Origin: DASPWW01 sp963803425
GTDB taxonomy: Bacteria > Actinomycetota > Thermoleophilia > Solirubrobacterales > 70-9
Length of the DNA: 64,000 nt
Reading direction: 5' to 3'
Assembly: GCA_963803425.1 (NCBI GenBank)
Contig: CAWDMA010000001.1
Location: 682,001 to 746,000 of the forward strand
In this document: in pieces, positions 42,313-51,656 of the stretch
How the letters are laid out: every line of letters begins with the position of its first letter
How positions within the stretch are numbered: the first letter of the stretch is position 1
Made by a program: the position numbers and the translations under genes
The notes under the pieces: model-generated
What the model saw: the letters and a program-made list of their open reading frames with translations, nothing else
Databases searched by the model: none
Told to the model about the DNA's origin: nothing

Positions 42313-44642
42313 GAGCGCGGCCGGGTCTTGTCCGGGTCGTAGAAGGGGATCCCGACGACCGTCGCCGGGATTCGCTTCTGCTGCCCGTCGAGCTTGCCGA
42401 CCTCGACCTCCGTGCCCGGCTCGGCGTACTGGACCGCGATCCGGCACAGGGCGATGTTCTTGCGGAGCACCGGGCTGCGGGTGCCCGAGGTGATCACGCC
42501 GATGTCGTCGCGGACGCCGGGGACGTGCACGCAGTCGCCGTGGCCGGCCGTCTCGCTGCCCGCGAGCTCGAGCCCGACCAGGGTGCGCTGCGGGTGCGCG
42601 TGGCGCTCGACGAGCGCCTCCTTGCCGACGAACTCGTCCTCTGTGTCGAGCTTCACGGCGAACCCGATCCCGGCCTCGAACGGGTCGACCTGGTCGTCGA
42701 ACTCGTACCCGGCGAAGATCAGCCCCGCCTCGATCCGGACCATGTCGAGCGCCGCCAGCCCCAGCGGCTTCAGCCCGTGGCCCTGCCCGGCCTCCCAGAT
42801 CGCGTCCCACACGGCAGGCCCGTCGTCGGGATGGCACCACACCTCGTACCCGAGCTCGCCCGTGTACCCGGTCCGCGAGACCACGATCGGGACCCCGTCG
42901 TAGTCGCCGATCCGCCCGACCGCGAACCGGAACCACTTCAGCTCGTCGATCGCGGGCTGAAGCGGCGGCGTCCACACGAACTGCTTCAGGATCTCGCGGC
43001 TGTTCGGACCCTGCACGGCGAGGTTGTGGAGCTGATCGGTGGACGGCTTCACCCACACCCGCAGCTTGCGCTCGTCGGCGAGCCGGCGCAGGTGCTCGCC
43101 CGTGTACGGGTCGCCGCCGACGAACCGGAAGTTGTCGTCGGCGATCCGGTGGACGGTGGCGTCGTCGATCATCCCGCCGGTCTCGTTGCAGACCGCCGTG
43201 TAGGTGACCTGGCCGACCGCCATCCGGCGCGCGTCGCGGGTGATCGCGAGCTGGATCAGCCGCTCCGCGTCCGGCCCCAGCACCTCCCACTTCCGAAGCG
43301 GGGACAGGTCCATCACGACCGCCTGCTCGCGGCACGCCCAGTACTCGGCGATCGAGTCCTCGCCGATGAAGCAGTTCGGGAGCCAGTACCCGCGGTACTC
43401 GACCATGTCGCGGGTGAGCACGGTGGTGCGGGGATGGAAAGCGGTCTCCTTCGTCATGACGGGGTCGGCCTCCGGGGTGACGCGGTGGGCGATCGCAAGC
43501 GAGAACCGGTTCTCCGGCCGGTACACGCGGACGTGGATGTCGGTGGTCTCCCAGCCGTTGGCCGGGTCGATGTCGTCGGGGCAGGCGGACGACGCGCACA
43601 GGAGGTCGTTCGAGGCCTGCAGCAGGACGTAGTCGCCGGGCCGGGACCACGGCTCGTCCATGATCAGCTGGTTGTCCGCGTCGAAGCCGGTGTTGTAGAA
43701 GAAGTTGAGCGCCTCCCACCCCTTCCGGGGGGCGACCCCGTGCGGCGTCACCTGTCCGTTGAAGTTCTCCGAGCAGTTCACGTGCCCCGGGTAGCCGAGG
43801 TCCTCGTAGTACTTCTTCGTGCAGGCGAGCGCGAAGCTGTCGTGCCGGCCGACCGTGTCCTGGACCACCTCCACTAGCGGGTCCATGTCGACGTCGAAGC
43901 TCTTCCGGAACAGGCCGGGCTGGGGGTAGGCGCCCGCCATCAGGGTCCGCGTCGTGGTCGCGTCCAGGCCCCGCTCGACCCCGCTCTCCAGCTTGTTGCG
44001 GTTGAAGGCGAGGAAGTCGGAGCACTGCTTGCCGTGCACGTCGATGATCTGGATGTACTCGCCCTGCTCGACCTCGTACCCGGCCGCGGTCGCCCGGTCG
44101 ATCCGGAAGTCGAGCCGCGGCTCGGCGAGCGGCGGCGGCAGCTCCACCTCGGCCAGCTCCCGGGGAATCGCCCGCCGCACCTCGACCAGCAGCGGCGACG
44201 GCGGCCACTCGCCCTCGACCACGCGGCTGCCGGGCGCCGCCACGATCGCCACCGACGCGCGCTCCGCCGGGAAGGACCGCGCGGTCCCGCGCGGCGTCTC
44301 GTTGTCGAACAGGCGCACCGCACGGGCGTCGTCGGGGACGAGGCCCTCGCGATGGAGCTCGCCGAGGAAGCCGAGCGCCGCTCCGTTCCCGAGCAATCCG
44401 CGCAGGACCGTTGCCGCCGCGTCCGCGCCCGCCCCGATCGCCGCCGCGTCCTCGCCGCCCTCGGAGTCGAGCACGGTGAGCTCGCCCACCTGGCCGCCGT
44501 CGCGGTTGACGACGGTGAGCTCGTCCCCCGGCTCCAGCCGCACCGCCGTGGCCGCGCCGGGACGGACCCAGTGCGTCTCCAGGGAGCGGTCGACCGGCTT
44601 CAGACCGGGCTGGACGAGCTCCGGGCGGACCGCGACGGCCAT
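42309..44642 (-). CDS. DUF1989 - aminomethyltransferase (GcvT) fusion
   Basis: The 777-aa fusion has two parts. Residues about 20-380 carry DUF1989 (urea-carboxylase-associated) motifs: GDELTVVNRDGGQVGEL, IIDVHGKQCSDFLAFNRN, DSFALACTKKYYEDLGYPGH and VNCSENFNGQVTPHGVAPRK. From about 390 on it is a tetrahydrofolate-binding GcvT protein: AEYWACREQAVVMDLSPLRK, VTYTAVCNETGGMIDDATVH, VVSRTGYTGELGYEVWCHPD and RIEAGLIFAGYEF. GcvT-type enzymes move a one-carbon unit to THF. The combination suggests demethylation of a methylated nitrogen compound; the substrate is unknown. It lies 4 nt from an acyl-CoA-dehydrogenase homologue in the same direction. Confidence 0.88.
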   Translation of the reverse strand: MAVAVRPELVQPGLKPVDRSLETHWVRPGAATAVRLEPGDELTVVNRDGGQVGELTVLDSEGGEDAAAIGAGADAAATVLRGLLGNGAALGFLGELHREGLVPDDARAVRLFDNETPRGTARSFPAERASVAIVAAPGSRVVEGEWPPSPLLVEVRRAIPRELAEVELPPPLAEPRLDFRIDRATAAGYEVEQGEYIQIIDVHGKQCSDFLAFNRNKLESGVERGLDATTTRTLMAGAYPQPGLFRKSFDVDMDPLVEVVQDTVGRHDSFALACTKKYYEDLGYPGHVNCSENFNGQVTPHGVAPRKGWEALNFFYNTGFDADNQLIMDEPWSRPGDYVLLQASNDLLCASSACPDDIDPANGWETTDIHVRVYRPENRFSLAIAHRVTPEADPVMTKETAFHPRTTVLTRDMVEYRGYWLPNCFIGEDSIAEYWACREQAVVMDLSPLRKWEVLGPDAERLIQLAITRDARRMAVGQVTYTAVCNETGGMIDDATVHRIADDNFRFVGGDPYTGEHLRRLADERKLRVWVKPSTDQLHNLAVQGPNSREILKQFVWTPPLQPAIDELKWFRFAVGRIGDYDGVPIVVSRTGYTGELGYEVWCHPDDGPAVWDAIWEAGQGHGLKPLGLAALDMVRIEAGLIFAGYEFDDQVDPFEAGIGFAVKLDTEDEFVGKEALVERHAHPQRTLVGLELAGSETAGHGDCVHVPGVRDDIGVITSGTRSPVLRKNIALCRIAVQYAEPGTEVEVGKLDGQQKRIPATVVGIPFYDPDKTRPRS

Positions 44643-44646
44643 CGCT

Positions 44647-46050
44647 CTAGGCCTTCGCCGCCGCTGCCTTCGACTCGGCCTCGTCTGCCTCCTCGGACAG
44701 CTTCTGGGCGAGCTCGCGCTTGCCCGCCGCGTCGAGCTTCTTCGTCTCGTTCTCGACGACGCGGCGGTTGTAGTTCTGGTTCCAGTAGTCGAGCGCGTCG
44801 AACCCGAGCAGGACGGCCTTCCCGACGAACTGGCGCAGGACCTCGTTGGTCGGCCCCATCACCCAGCCGGCCTTAGCGTCGCGCAGATAGCGCTCCAGCT
44901 CCATGTCGCGCTTGTACCCGGACCCGCCGCAGGCATGCAGCATCTTGTCGACCACGTGGGCGACGTTCTTGGCCGCCTCGAACTTGATCTGCCACGCCCA
45001 GTGCAGGTAGTCGGCGCGGGCGGTCTCGCCGGGCTTCAGCACCCGGGTGTTGTCGTCCGTGGCCCGGTCCATCGCCTGCGCGACCGAGAACACGAACATC
45101 CGCGAGGCGTTCGTGTCCATCAGGCACTCGCCGACGTAGTCCTGGATCGTCGGGTAGTCGGCGACACGCATCCCGACGTCGACATGGCGCTTGCGCGTCG
45201 TGTGGCGCCTCGCGATGTCCATCGCGCCGAGCGCGATCCCGTTCCACACCGAGGAGGAGCCGACCAGGAACCACGGGTCGACGGCCTCGTCGTTCGAGTT
45301 CGCGCCGTCGCCGATCGGCCCGACGACCTGGTCCTCGGGGATCTCCACGTCCTCGACCTGGATCGGGCCGGACTGGTTGCCGCGGAGGCCGAGCGCGTCC
45401 CACAGCGAGGGCTGCGCCTTGACCTGCTCGCCGTCGATCACGAACACCGAGAGGTCGTCGTAGCCGGAGAAGTCGGGGCTGGTGGTCTGCACGACGTAGA
45501 AGTCGGCGAACCCGCCCGAGGTCGTCCACGAGGCCTTCTTGTTCACCTTGAAGCCGCCGTTGACCCGCTCCGCGTTGGAGGAGAACGGGTACCAGAAGTG
45601 CGAGCCGGTCTCGGGATCCGAGTAGGAGAGGGTGCCGATCCGGCACTCGGAGTCGAGCGTGCGGATGTACTTGTCGACGAGCGCGTCGGTGGGGCGGAGC
45701 ATCAGCGTCGCGACCGCACCGATGTGCATCACGTAGCACATCGCGGTGGAGGCGCATCCGTAACGGGAGAGCGTCTCGCACACCATCGCGAACGCGACGT
45801 GGTTCTCGCCGAGGCCGCCGTACTCCTCCGGCGCGATCAGGCCGAGGAACCCGTTCTCGGCCAGCACCTCGAAGTTGCGACGCGGGTACAGGAGCTCGTC
45901 GTCGGAGCGCTTCGCGTTCGCGCGCAGCTCCTTCTCGCACAGTCCGATCAGCTTGTCGCGGAGCTCCTTCTGGCGCTCGGTGAGCAGCCAGTCCGGATCC
46001 CACTCCTCGCCGATCCCCCAGAACTCCTCGTCACCCCACTGCTTAGCCAT
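44647..46050 (-). CDS. Acyl-CoA dehydrogenase-family flavoprotein
   Basis: The 467-aa protein has the acyl-CoA dehydrogenase domains in order: an N-terminal helical part with GFLGLIAPEEYGGLGENHVA, a middle barrel with TLSYSDPETGSHFWYPFSSN and SGGFADFYVVQTT, and a C-terminal four-helix domain with MLHACGGSGYKRDMELERYL and RDAKAGWVMGPTNEVLRQFV. The catalytic Glu expected near the start of the C-terminal domain is not obvious, so it may act on something other than a CoA ester. It is transcribed with the DUF1989-GcvT fusion, and a shared catabolic route for an N-methyl compound is likely by inference. GAGGAGAG precedes the ATG. Confidence 0.85.
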   Translation of the reverse strand: MAKQWGDEEFWGIGEEWDPDWLLTERQKELRDKLIGLCEKELRANAKRSDDELLYPRRNFEVLAENGFLGLIAPEEYGGLGENHVAFAMVCETLSRYGCASTAMCYVMHIGAVATLMLRPTDALVDKYIRTLDSECRIGTLSYSDPETGSHFWYPFSSNAERVNGGFKVNKKASWTTSGGFADFYVVQTTSPDFSGYDDLSVFVIDGEQVKAQPSLWDALGLRGNQSGPIQVEDVEIPEDQVVGPIGDGANSNDEAVDPWFLVGSSSVWNGIALGAMDIARRHTTRKRHVDVGMRVADYPTIQDYVGECLMDTNASRMFVFSVAQAMDRATDDNTRVLKPGETARADYLHWAWQIKFEAAKNVAHVVDKMLHACGGSGYKRDMELERYLRDAKAGWVMGPTNEVLRQFVGKAVLLGFDALDYWNQNYNRRVVENETKKLDAAGKRELAQKLSEEADEAESKAAAAKA

Positions 46051-46073
46051 GCGCTCTCTCCTCGCGTGAACGA

Positions 46074-46093
46074 ATTTGTACGACCATTTGTAC
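46074..46093. promoter_or_regulatory. Tandem ATTTGTAC repeats, possible operator
   Basis: ATTTGTAC occurs twice (46074-46081 and 46086-46093) with a 12-nt period, 24-43 nt upstream of the acyl-CoA-dehydrogenase start. The A+T-rich block is unusual in this G+C-rich sequence. On the minus strand the units read GTACAAAT and may include the -10. A regulator binding on one face of the helix is likely, though none is identified here. Confidence 0.45.
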
Positions 46094-46121
46094 CGGAAGC
46101 CGGGCTTCGCCCGTCAGGTCC

Positions 46122-46604
46122 CTACCCATCCGGCGCGATCCACACCAGGCACGACGCCTGCTTCCGGATCGCCCGGACCGCGCGCCGCAGCCGCCGCGCC
46201 GGGAACCGTGTCCGGTCGGGACCGAACACGAGCAGCCCCGCTCCCTTCTCGGACGTGATCGCGAGCAACGCCTTCACCTGGCGCTTGCTGCTCACCCGGA
46301 GGTGCTCGGTGTGGATCCCGAGCGCCGCCGCCCGCTCAGCGGTGGTGCGGACGGCGTCCAGGTCCTCCTCGTGCGGCAGCACCGCGGCGTCGGGCCCGAC
46401 CAGCGCAAGGGTGGTCGGGTAGCTCGGCAGGTGGACGACGTTCGCGACCACCAGCGGCGAGTTCGCGTCCAGCGCCGACTCGATCGCCATTCGCTCGGCG
46501 GCCGGATCGATCCGGCAGGACAGCGTCCCCAGCACCACCGGCCGACCCGCGCTCTTCGGAAGGCGACCCGTCTCGACGCCGGTTGTCCGATCCTTGACGG
46601 GCAT
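46122..46604 (-). CDS. UspA-like protein (160 aa)
   Basis: The product has the alternating strand-helix pattern of universal stress proteins (RPVVLGTLSCRIDPAAERMA, SPLVVANVVHLPSYPTTLAL, ITSEKGAGLLVFGPDRTRFP, then ASCLVWIAPDG) but lacks the ATP loop G-2x-G-9x-G. It would belong to the non-nucleotide-binding class. The C-terminus is rich in Arg. A TAGACT box on the minus strand (46612-46617) lies 7 nt before the ATG, so the message is leaderless. It is followed by the divergent permease on the other side. Confidence 0.65.
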   Translation of the reverse strand: MPVKDRTTGVETGRLPKSAGRPVVLGTLSCRIDPAAERMAIESALDANSPLVVANVVHLPSYPTTLALVGPDAAVLPHEEDLDAVRTTAERAAALGIHTEHLRVSSKRQVKALLAITSEKGAGLLVFGPDRTRFPARRLRRAVRAIRKQASCLVWIAPDG

Positions 46605-46648
46605 TCGACTCAGTCTAAATCGGCGCGTCGGGTCGTGGCCGCCGGGTC

Positions 46649-46678
46649 TTGACAAATTGGTTCAGACGGGAATAGGCT
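46649..46678 (+). promoter_or_regulatory. Promoter of APC permease gene
   Basis: TTGACA (46649-46654) is a perfect -35 and TAGGCT (46673-46678) is the -10, with an 18-nt spacer. The predicted start near 46685 gives a leader of about 70 nt with GAGGAGAGG before ATG 46757. Confidence 0.7.
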
Positions 46679-46756
46679 GCCCGCCGGAGAGACGGAGGCC
46701 GCCTGGGACGGGGCGCGCCGCCCCCGGCGACGGCGGCCGTGACAGAGGAGAGGCGA

Positions 46757-48250
46757 ATGGCTACTGCCCAGGTCGAGGAGCGCCAGCTGATCAAGGCGAT
46801 GACTTGGTGGGACGGCTTCATCGTCGCGCTCGCCAACCCGGCGTTCCTGATCGCGGCGCTCGGCGCGTCGATCGGGGTGCTCGGGACGACCGGTGCATTC
46901 GTGCTGTGGACGATCTCCGTCTGCATCGGAGCGCTGCAGAACAACGTGTACGCGGAGATGGCGACGATGTTCCCGGAGAAGGCCGGAGGCATCTCCCTGT
47001 ACGCGCATGAGGCGTGGCGCAAGTACACGACGTTCGTCGGCCCGATCGCGACCTTCGGGTACTGGTTCGCGTGGTCGAGCGTGCTCGCGATCAGCGGCTT
47101 CATCATCGGCACGCTCGCGCAGGCCGAGTGGTTCTCGGACGTCACGTTCACCCAGGACGTGGGCAACTTCCAGTGGAGCCTGCCCGTATACATCGGCATC
47201 GGCTGCATCCTCGCCGTGTGGCTCTTCAACATCTTCGGCGTCCGCCCGGCCGTCTGGGTCGGCTACGTCACGGGCGCGCTGCTGATGCTCCCCGCCGCGG
47301 TGCTGATGTTCCTGCCGTACCTGACCGGCGACTGGTCGAGCAGCAACATGCAGTGGGAGATCGGCGCGGGAGGCGGTCTGGGCCTCGCACTCACCTGGCT
47401 GTATTTCATGGGGTGGTCGTCGTACGGGTTCGAGACCGTCGCGGCATTCGCGCCCGAGTACCACTCGACCGAGACCGACACGCCGAAGGCCCTTCGAGCG
47501 TCGGCGGCGTTCTCGGTCCTGGTCTATGCCCTGCTTCCGCTCGGGTTGGGCGGAACGCTGGGGACCGATGTCGTCGCCAAGGACGCAACCGCAATCGCCT
47601 TCTACAAGACGGCGTTCGACGACATCGTCGGAAACGCGATCGGTCAGGTTCTGATCGTGTGCCTGATCGCGGGGCTGTTCCTGTCGATGAACACCGCGAC
47701 GATGGACGGCTCACGGGCGCTGTACGGGATATCGAAGGACGGGATGACGACCAAGTGGCTGGGCCGGCTCAACCGCTACAGAGTGCCGGGCATCGCGATG
47801 ACGCTCGACGCGATCATCAACCTGTGGCTGATCTCGTACTTCGGCTACCCGCTCGACATCCTCGCCGCGGGCAACCTCGGCTACATGCTCGCCCACGTGT
47901 TCGCTCTGACCGGGTTCCTGCTGCTCCGCAAGGACCGGCCGAACTGGCCGCGCCCGATCAAGCTGTCGGCGATCTGGCTGCCCATCGCGGGGCTGCTGGC
48001 GGCGGTGAACCTGCTGTTCATCGTCATCGGCGGGTTCATCTACTCGGGCGGCTTCCTCGGGATCTCGACCGAGTACGGCTACGGCTGGGACAAGACCCGG
48101 ATCGGCATCATCGTGCTGGCGATCGGGCTGCTGCTCTACGTGTACCGGAAGGTCGTGGAGGACCGCACCCGCGTCCACCTGCGCGAAGAGGTGCCGCAGT
48201 TGCCGGAACAGCAGGCGGGGGCGGCGGCCTCCGCGACCGCGGCGAAGTAG
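46757..48250 (+). CDS. APC-superfamily amino acid/amine permease
   Basis: The 497-aa protein has about 12 membrane helices. It starts with EERQLIKAMTWWDGFIVALA, and PEKAGGISLYAHEAWRKYTT carries the Glu and Gly-rich turn of the APC fold. MGWSSYGFETVAAFAPEYHS lies in the middle and MNTATMDGSRALYGISKDGM follows; SRALY is a marker of this family. It ends in an Ala/Gln-rich tail. It should take up an amino acid or related amine with protons. The adjacent DUF1989-GcvT, acyl-CoA-dehydrogenase and UspA-like genes make a nitrogen-compound substrate likely. ATG 46757 is preferred over the earlier GTG because of the GAGGAGAGG site. Confidence 0.88.
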   Translation: MATAQVEERQLIKAMTWWDGFIVALANPAFLIAALGASIGVLGTTGAFVLWTISVCIGALQNNVYAEMATMFPEKAGGISLYAHEAWRKYTTFVGPIATFGYWFAWSSVLAISGFIIGTLAQAEWFSDVTFTQDVGNFQWSLPVYIGIGCILAVWLFNIFGVRPAVWVGYVTGALLMLPAAVLMFLPYLTGDWSSSNMQWEIGAGGGLGLALTWLYFMGWSSYGFETVAAFAPEYHSTETDTPKALRASAAFSVLVYALLPLGLGGTLGTDVVAKDATAIAFYKTAFDDIVGNAIGQVLIVCLIAGLFLSMNTATMDGSRALYGISKDGMTTKWLGRLNRYRVPGIAMTLDAIINLWLISYFGYPLDILAAGNLGYMLAHVFALTGFLLLRKDRPNWPRPIKLSAIWLPIAGLLAAVNLLFIVIGGFIYSGGFLGISTEYGYGWDKTRIGIIVLAIGLLLYVYRKVVEDRTRVHLREEVPQLPEQQAGAAASATAAK

Positions 48251-48282
48251 CTCGGGTCAGCTCAGGGTCGGGAGGACCGGTA

Positions 48283-48300
48283 CGGGGCACGGAAGCCCCG
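48283..48300. terminator. Short hairpin between convergent genes
   Basis: CGGGGC, six loop bases and GCCCCG form a six-pair stem in the 52-nt gap between the APC permease and the convergent zinc-ribbon membrane gene. There is no U-tract. It may end transcripts from either side, but support is weak. Confidence 0.3.
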
Positions 48301-48302
48301 GC

Positions 48303-48731
48303 TCACTCCGGATGGAGCTCCCACCGCGGCAGGTCGGCGATCGCCCGACGGTAGCGCCGCCGGTGGCCGGGGCGAATGAACATGAACCACGACATCATCG
48401 CGAGCGGCAGCAGTACGAAGAGCGAGAACAGGTTGCCCGTCAAGGTGAAGAAGAGCGCCACGCCCGCGACGACAAGGCCGTAGAGCACCGGCAGCACCCG
48501 AAACCGGAGCTGCGTTCGGCGGATCACCTCGTACTGCTCGGACGGGATCTGGGCCGTGTTCCATCCGCGTCCGCAGCTCTCGCACGTCCAGGTGTCGCCG
48601 TAGCGCACGTCGCGCTTCTCACCGCACTCGCAGGTGACGGCGATCGGCGGACCGTGGAGGATCCAGCCGGGCTGCTCGTGGCCGATCCGGTCGCGGCGCT
48701 TTCGCTTTCGTCGTTCCAGGCCGAATGGCAC
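48303..48731 (-). CDS. Zinc-ribbon membrane protein
   Basis: The 142-aa product has an N-terminal basic part (LERRKRKRRDRIGHEQPGW), then a four-Cys ribbon (VTCECGEKRDVRYGDTWTCE and SCGRGW). Two membrane helices follow (VLPVLYGLVVAGVALFFTLT and LFSLFVLLPLAMMSWFMFIR), with a basic end. The GTG at 48731 is chosen because a TACGAT box (48742-48747, minus strand) lies 10 nt before it. The longer frame from 48812 would add sequence with no family features. The function is unknown. Confidence 0.65.
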   Translation of the reverse strand: MPFGLERRKRKRRDRIGHEQPGWILHGPPIAVTCECGEKRDVRYGDTWTCESCGRGWNTAQIPSEQYEVIRRTQLRFRVLPVLYGLVVAGVALFFTLTGNLFSLFVLLPLAMMSWFMFIRPGHRRRYRRAIADLPRWELHPE

Positions 48732-48760
48732 CAGGCGAGCGATCGTACCGCTCGCGGCTG

Positions 48761-50176
48761 CTACGCCCCGGCGGCGCTCCACAGCCGGGTGCGCGGATGA
48801 AACTGGCTCCACGCGAACCAGAACGCCTGATGGGCGGCGAGCTCACGGCCGCCACCGGAGTGGGCGAGCAGGCCGTTGCCGTCCTCCGTCAGCCTCACGC
48901 CCGCCATCCGCACCGGCTCGCCGGCGTCCAGTGCCGACAGCGCCTGCTCGCGGGGGAAGGCGACCGGTCGGCCGCCGGGCGCGATCACGCCGACGACCTC
49001 GGCCTGCACCGGGAGCCGGGGGTCGGCGTCGCCGATCGGAAAGATCGGCCCGTCGTCGTCGCGACCCTCGAGCGGATCGGGTGAGTACAGCCGGCCGATC
49101 CCACCGTCCTGGGCCACGATCTTCGTGTCGGGATGGTCGCGCTTCCACTTCCCCCAGGTGCTGGACACGACGCTCGTCTGCTTGAGCTGGACGTGCGCGT
49201 CCTGGAGCGGGCCGGACAGGGCCCTGCCGGTGAACGTGTCGATCGCCGATCGCGTCCGGAGGTCGTACATCACCTTGTTGGAGCGGGACAGAAGACCCGA
49301 CGTCCTCAGCACCGGATCCCGGACGCCCTGCGGCACCGCGTCGAGGAAGTAGGCCTGCGCGGAGCCGCACAGGGTGCAGTACGGAATCCCGAGGCGGCGG
49401 CCGCCGATCGTCACGTTCACCATCTCGTGCACCTCCATGATGTTCTTCGGGAAGGCGACGGCCTCGCCCCCGACCTCGACCCCGAACACGCGGCGGCCGT
49501 TCGGGTACCAGTCCCCCTTCGCGGCGCGTGTCAGAGCGGGGTCGTCGAGCGCCGGGATGCAGCCGAGCGGGCACGGGTTCGGATCCCCGGGTGGACGGTC
49601 GTCGATCGGGACCCCGCCCCAGGAGATCAGCCGCCAGTCGATGTCGGCGTTCGCGTCCTCGAAGAACGGCCGCCATCCCGGCTCCACCTCGAGGAAGAGC
49701 TTGCCCTTCTGCTTGCGGTACCCCGGCGGCGCCGACAGGTCCCACGCGATCAGGTGGTTGGTGACGCTCAGCCAGGCGCTGTCCGCGAAGGTCGCGTCGC
49801 GGCTCGGGTCCACCCCCGTGAGCTGCATGAAGGCGGTCACGAGCATGTCCTGCTGCCCGGGCTCGCTGAACCTGAGGTAGTCGGAGATCAGCCACGCGAG
49901 CCGCGGATCGCCGGACGACGCCACCTTCGTCAGCGCCTTGGCGTCGGGCTTTCCCCTCACGACCGAGCGGGTCAGCCTCCGGACGGCGTTCTCGACAGCG
50001 GGGTCGAGCCGCCCGTGCCCGGGCTTTGGCGCCGCGGGGTACTCGTACCCGTTCGCCCCCGTCGCCGCCCGCCCCGCAGAGGAGTCCTCCCTCTCCCCGA
50101 CGCACCCGCCGAGCCCGATCAGCAGGCCCACGGACAGCGCGATGCATCCCACCTTGGTGCTCCGGCGCAGCCTCAA
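48761..50176 (-). CDS. DUF3179 lipoprotein
   Basis: The 471-aa protein begins with RLRRSTKVGCIALSVGLLIG and the lipobox L-G-G-C, so it is a secreted lipoprotein. The DUF3179 motifs follow: WYPNGRRVFGVEVGGEAVAF, MEVHEMVNVTIGGRRLGIPY with CTLCGSAQAYFLD, LSRSNKVMYDLRTRSAIDTF and FPIGDADPRLPVQ. The CTLCGSA Cys pair is nearly invariant in the family. The function of the domain is unknown. TTG 50176 gives a full signal peptide; GTG 50149 is an alternative. Confidence 0.8.
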   Translation of the reverse strand: MRLRRSTKVGCIALSVGLLIGLGGCVGEREDSSAGRAATGANGYEYPAAPKPGHGRLDPAVENAVRRLTRSVVRGKPDAKALTKVASSGDPRLAWLISDYLRFSEPGQQDMLVTAFMQLTGVDPSRDATFADSAWLSVTNHLIAWDLSAPPGYRKQKGKLFLEVEPGWRPFFEDANADIDWRLISWGGVPIDDRPPGDPNPCPLGCIPALDDPALTRAAKGDWYPNGRRVFGVEVGGEAVAFPKNIMEVHEMVNVTIGGRRLGIPYCTLCGSAQAYFLDAVPQGVRDPVLRTSGLLSRSNKVMYDLRTRSAIDTFTGRALSGPLQDAHVQLKQTSVVSSTWGKWKRDHPDTKIVAQDGGIGRLYSPDPLEGRDDDGPIFPIGDADPRLPVQAEVVGVIAPGGRPVAFPREQALSALDAGEPVRMAGVRLTEDGNGLLAHSGGGRELAAHQAFWFAWSQFHPRTRLWSAAGA

Positions 50177-50225
50177 CCAGCCGATCGTCGCTCGCCTCCC
50201 TTAATGCAAGCTTTCCGCGCCGGGC

Positions 50226-51560
50226 TCAGAGACCCACCGTGGCCGTGATCCGGCCCGAGCGGGTCGACTCGACGAGCTCCTCGTGGTCGCGCTCAGCCTG
50301 GTCGGCGTACAGCTCCGCGAACTCCGCGATCGCATCGTCGAAGCGGGTCCCGCCGCCGAGGTAGGCGGCGATCGCGATCCTGTCGCCGGTGCGGGCGTGC
50401 GCGCGCGCCAGTGTCAGCCCGCAGGCGCGGGCGTAGATCGCGTATCCCTCGGCGTCGAGCGCGGAGAAGTCGACGGAGCGCTTCCAGTCCCACAGCTGGC
50501 GCCCGTAGAAGTCGCGTCCGCGCCCGTCGATCCCGACCGCTGGGAGCCAGCCCAGGAAGATGTCGCTCGCCGCCTGCATCAGGCGCTGGCCGCGGACCAC
50601 GCGCTCACCGTGGTTGTCGTACTCGCTCGGCGCCGTATGCGCCTCCAGCACGGACTCGTCGGCCTCCTTGAACTGGAGGAAGAGCGGGTCGTCGTCGTCC
50701 CGGCCGAGCATCAGCACGATCCAGGCCCTGGTCCCGACGCTCCCGACCCCGACGACCTTTCGCGCCATGTGCACGTAGCGGTACCCGTCAAGAAGGTGGC
50801 GGCGGTCGCGCCGCAGCGACTCGCCGTAGGCGTCGAGCAGCTCGAGCACCTGGTCCTCGGCCTCATCCGGCCGCCCCTCGTCGGTGAGCTCCTCCACCGG
50901 CACGATCAGCGGCGGGTCGCTGATGATCCGGCGCTCGCCGTCGACGCGCTCGGTGAGCCGCTTCAGCGCCCGGAGGCTGTCCTTGGTGCGCGCCTTCGCG
51001 ACGTTGCGCTCGAACTCGCGGACGCGCTTCGCGCTGGTCCGCGCCTGAAGCTGCTCGACGATCCCGTCGGCGTCGAGCCGCGAGTACCACACCGCCAGGT
51101 TTCGCTTCCCGGCGAGCTCGCGGATCGACTCGCGGTAGGTCCGCGCCACGGTCAGGATTGCGGTGCGGCGCTGCTTTCGACCGAGCCCGTGCTCGCGGCC
51201 GGCGAGCGCGAAGCTCGCCGCGAGCCGCTTCACGTCCCACTCCCACGGGCCCGGAAGCGTCTCGTCGAAGTCGTTCAGATCGAACACGAGGCGGCGATCG
51301 GGAGCGGCGAACGCTCCGAAGTTCGCGAGGTGGGCGTCGCCGCACAGCTGTGCCCACAGGCCGGATGTGGGGGTGGCGGCCAGGTCCGCCGCCATCACCG
51401 CGGCCGAGCCGCGGTAGAACGCGAACGGCGAGCTCAGCATCCGCCCGTACCGGATCGGGACCAGGCCGGCCACCCTGGCGGCCGACTGCGCTTCGAGCAG
51501 GTCGACCGGGTCGGCGCGGTCGGACGGAGGCTCCCAGGCCGCGTGGGTGGAGCGCGGCAC
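50226..51560 (-). CDS. DUF2252 family protein (kinase-like fold)
   Basis: The product (444 aa from GTG 51560) carries DUF2252 motifs: LVPIRYGRMLSSPFAFYRGS, AAVMAADLAATPTSGLWAQL, GDAHLANFGAFAAPDRRLVF and DLNDFDETLPGPWEWDVKRL, then VHMARKVVGVGSVGTRAWIV. The fold resembles aminoglycoside-phosphotransferase-like kinases with GDAH and DLNDFDE as catalytic segments, but no activity is established. The reading frame continues upstream of the GTG to a TAG at 51659, with DLSVADRAALGKHARAQV, which belongs to the family, yet contains no ATG, GTG or TTG. The true start may therefore be an unusual codon, or the sequence has an error. Confidence 0.85.
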   Translation of the reverse strand: MPRSTHAAWEPPSDRADPVDLLEAQSAARVAGLVPIRYGRMLSSPFAFYRGSAAVMAADLAATPTSGLWAQLCGDAHLANFGAFAAPDRRLVFDLNDFDETLPGPWEWDVKRLAASFALAGREHGLGRKQRRTAILTVARTYRESIRELAGKRNLAVWYSRLDADGIVEQLQARTSAKRVREFERNVAKARTKDSLRALKRLTERVDGERRIISDPPLIVPVEELTDEGRPDEAEDQVLELLDAYGESLRRDRRHLLDGYRYVHMARKVVGVGSVGTRAWIVLMLGRDDDDPLFLQFKEADESVLEAHTAPSEYDNHGERVVRGQRLMQAASDIFLGWLPAVGIDGRGRDFYGRQLWDWKRSVDFSALDAEGYAIYARACGLTLARAHARTGDRIAIAAYLGGGTRFDDAIAEFAELYADQAERDHEELVESTRSGRITATVGL

Positions 51561-51656
51561 CTGCGCCCGGGCGTGCTTGCCGAGAGCAGCGCGGTCGGCG
51601 ACGGAGAGGTCCTGCGGTGCGTCCGGGATTCTCGCGACTGACCCGATCCGGGAACG

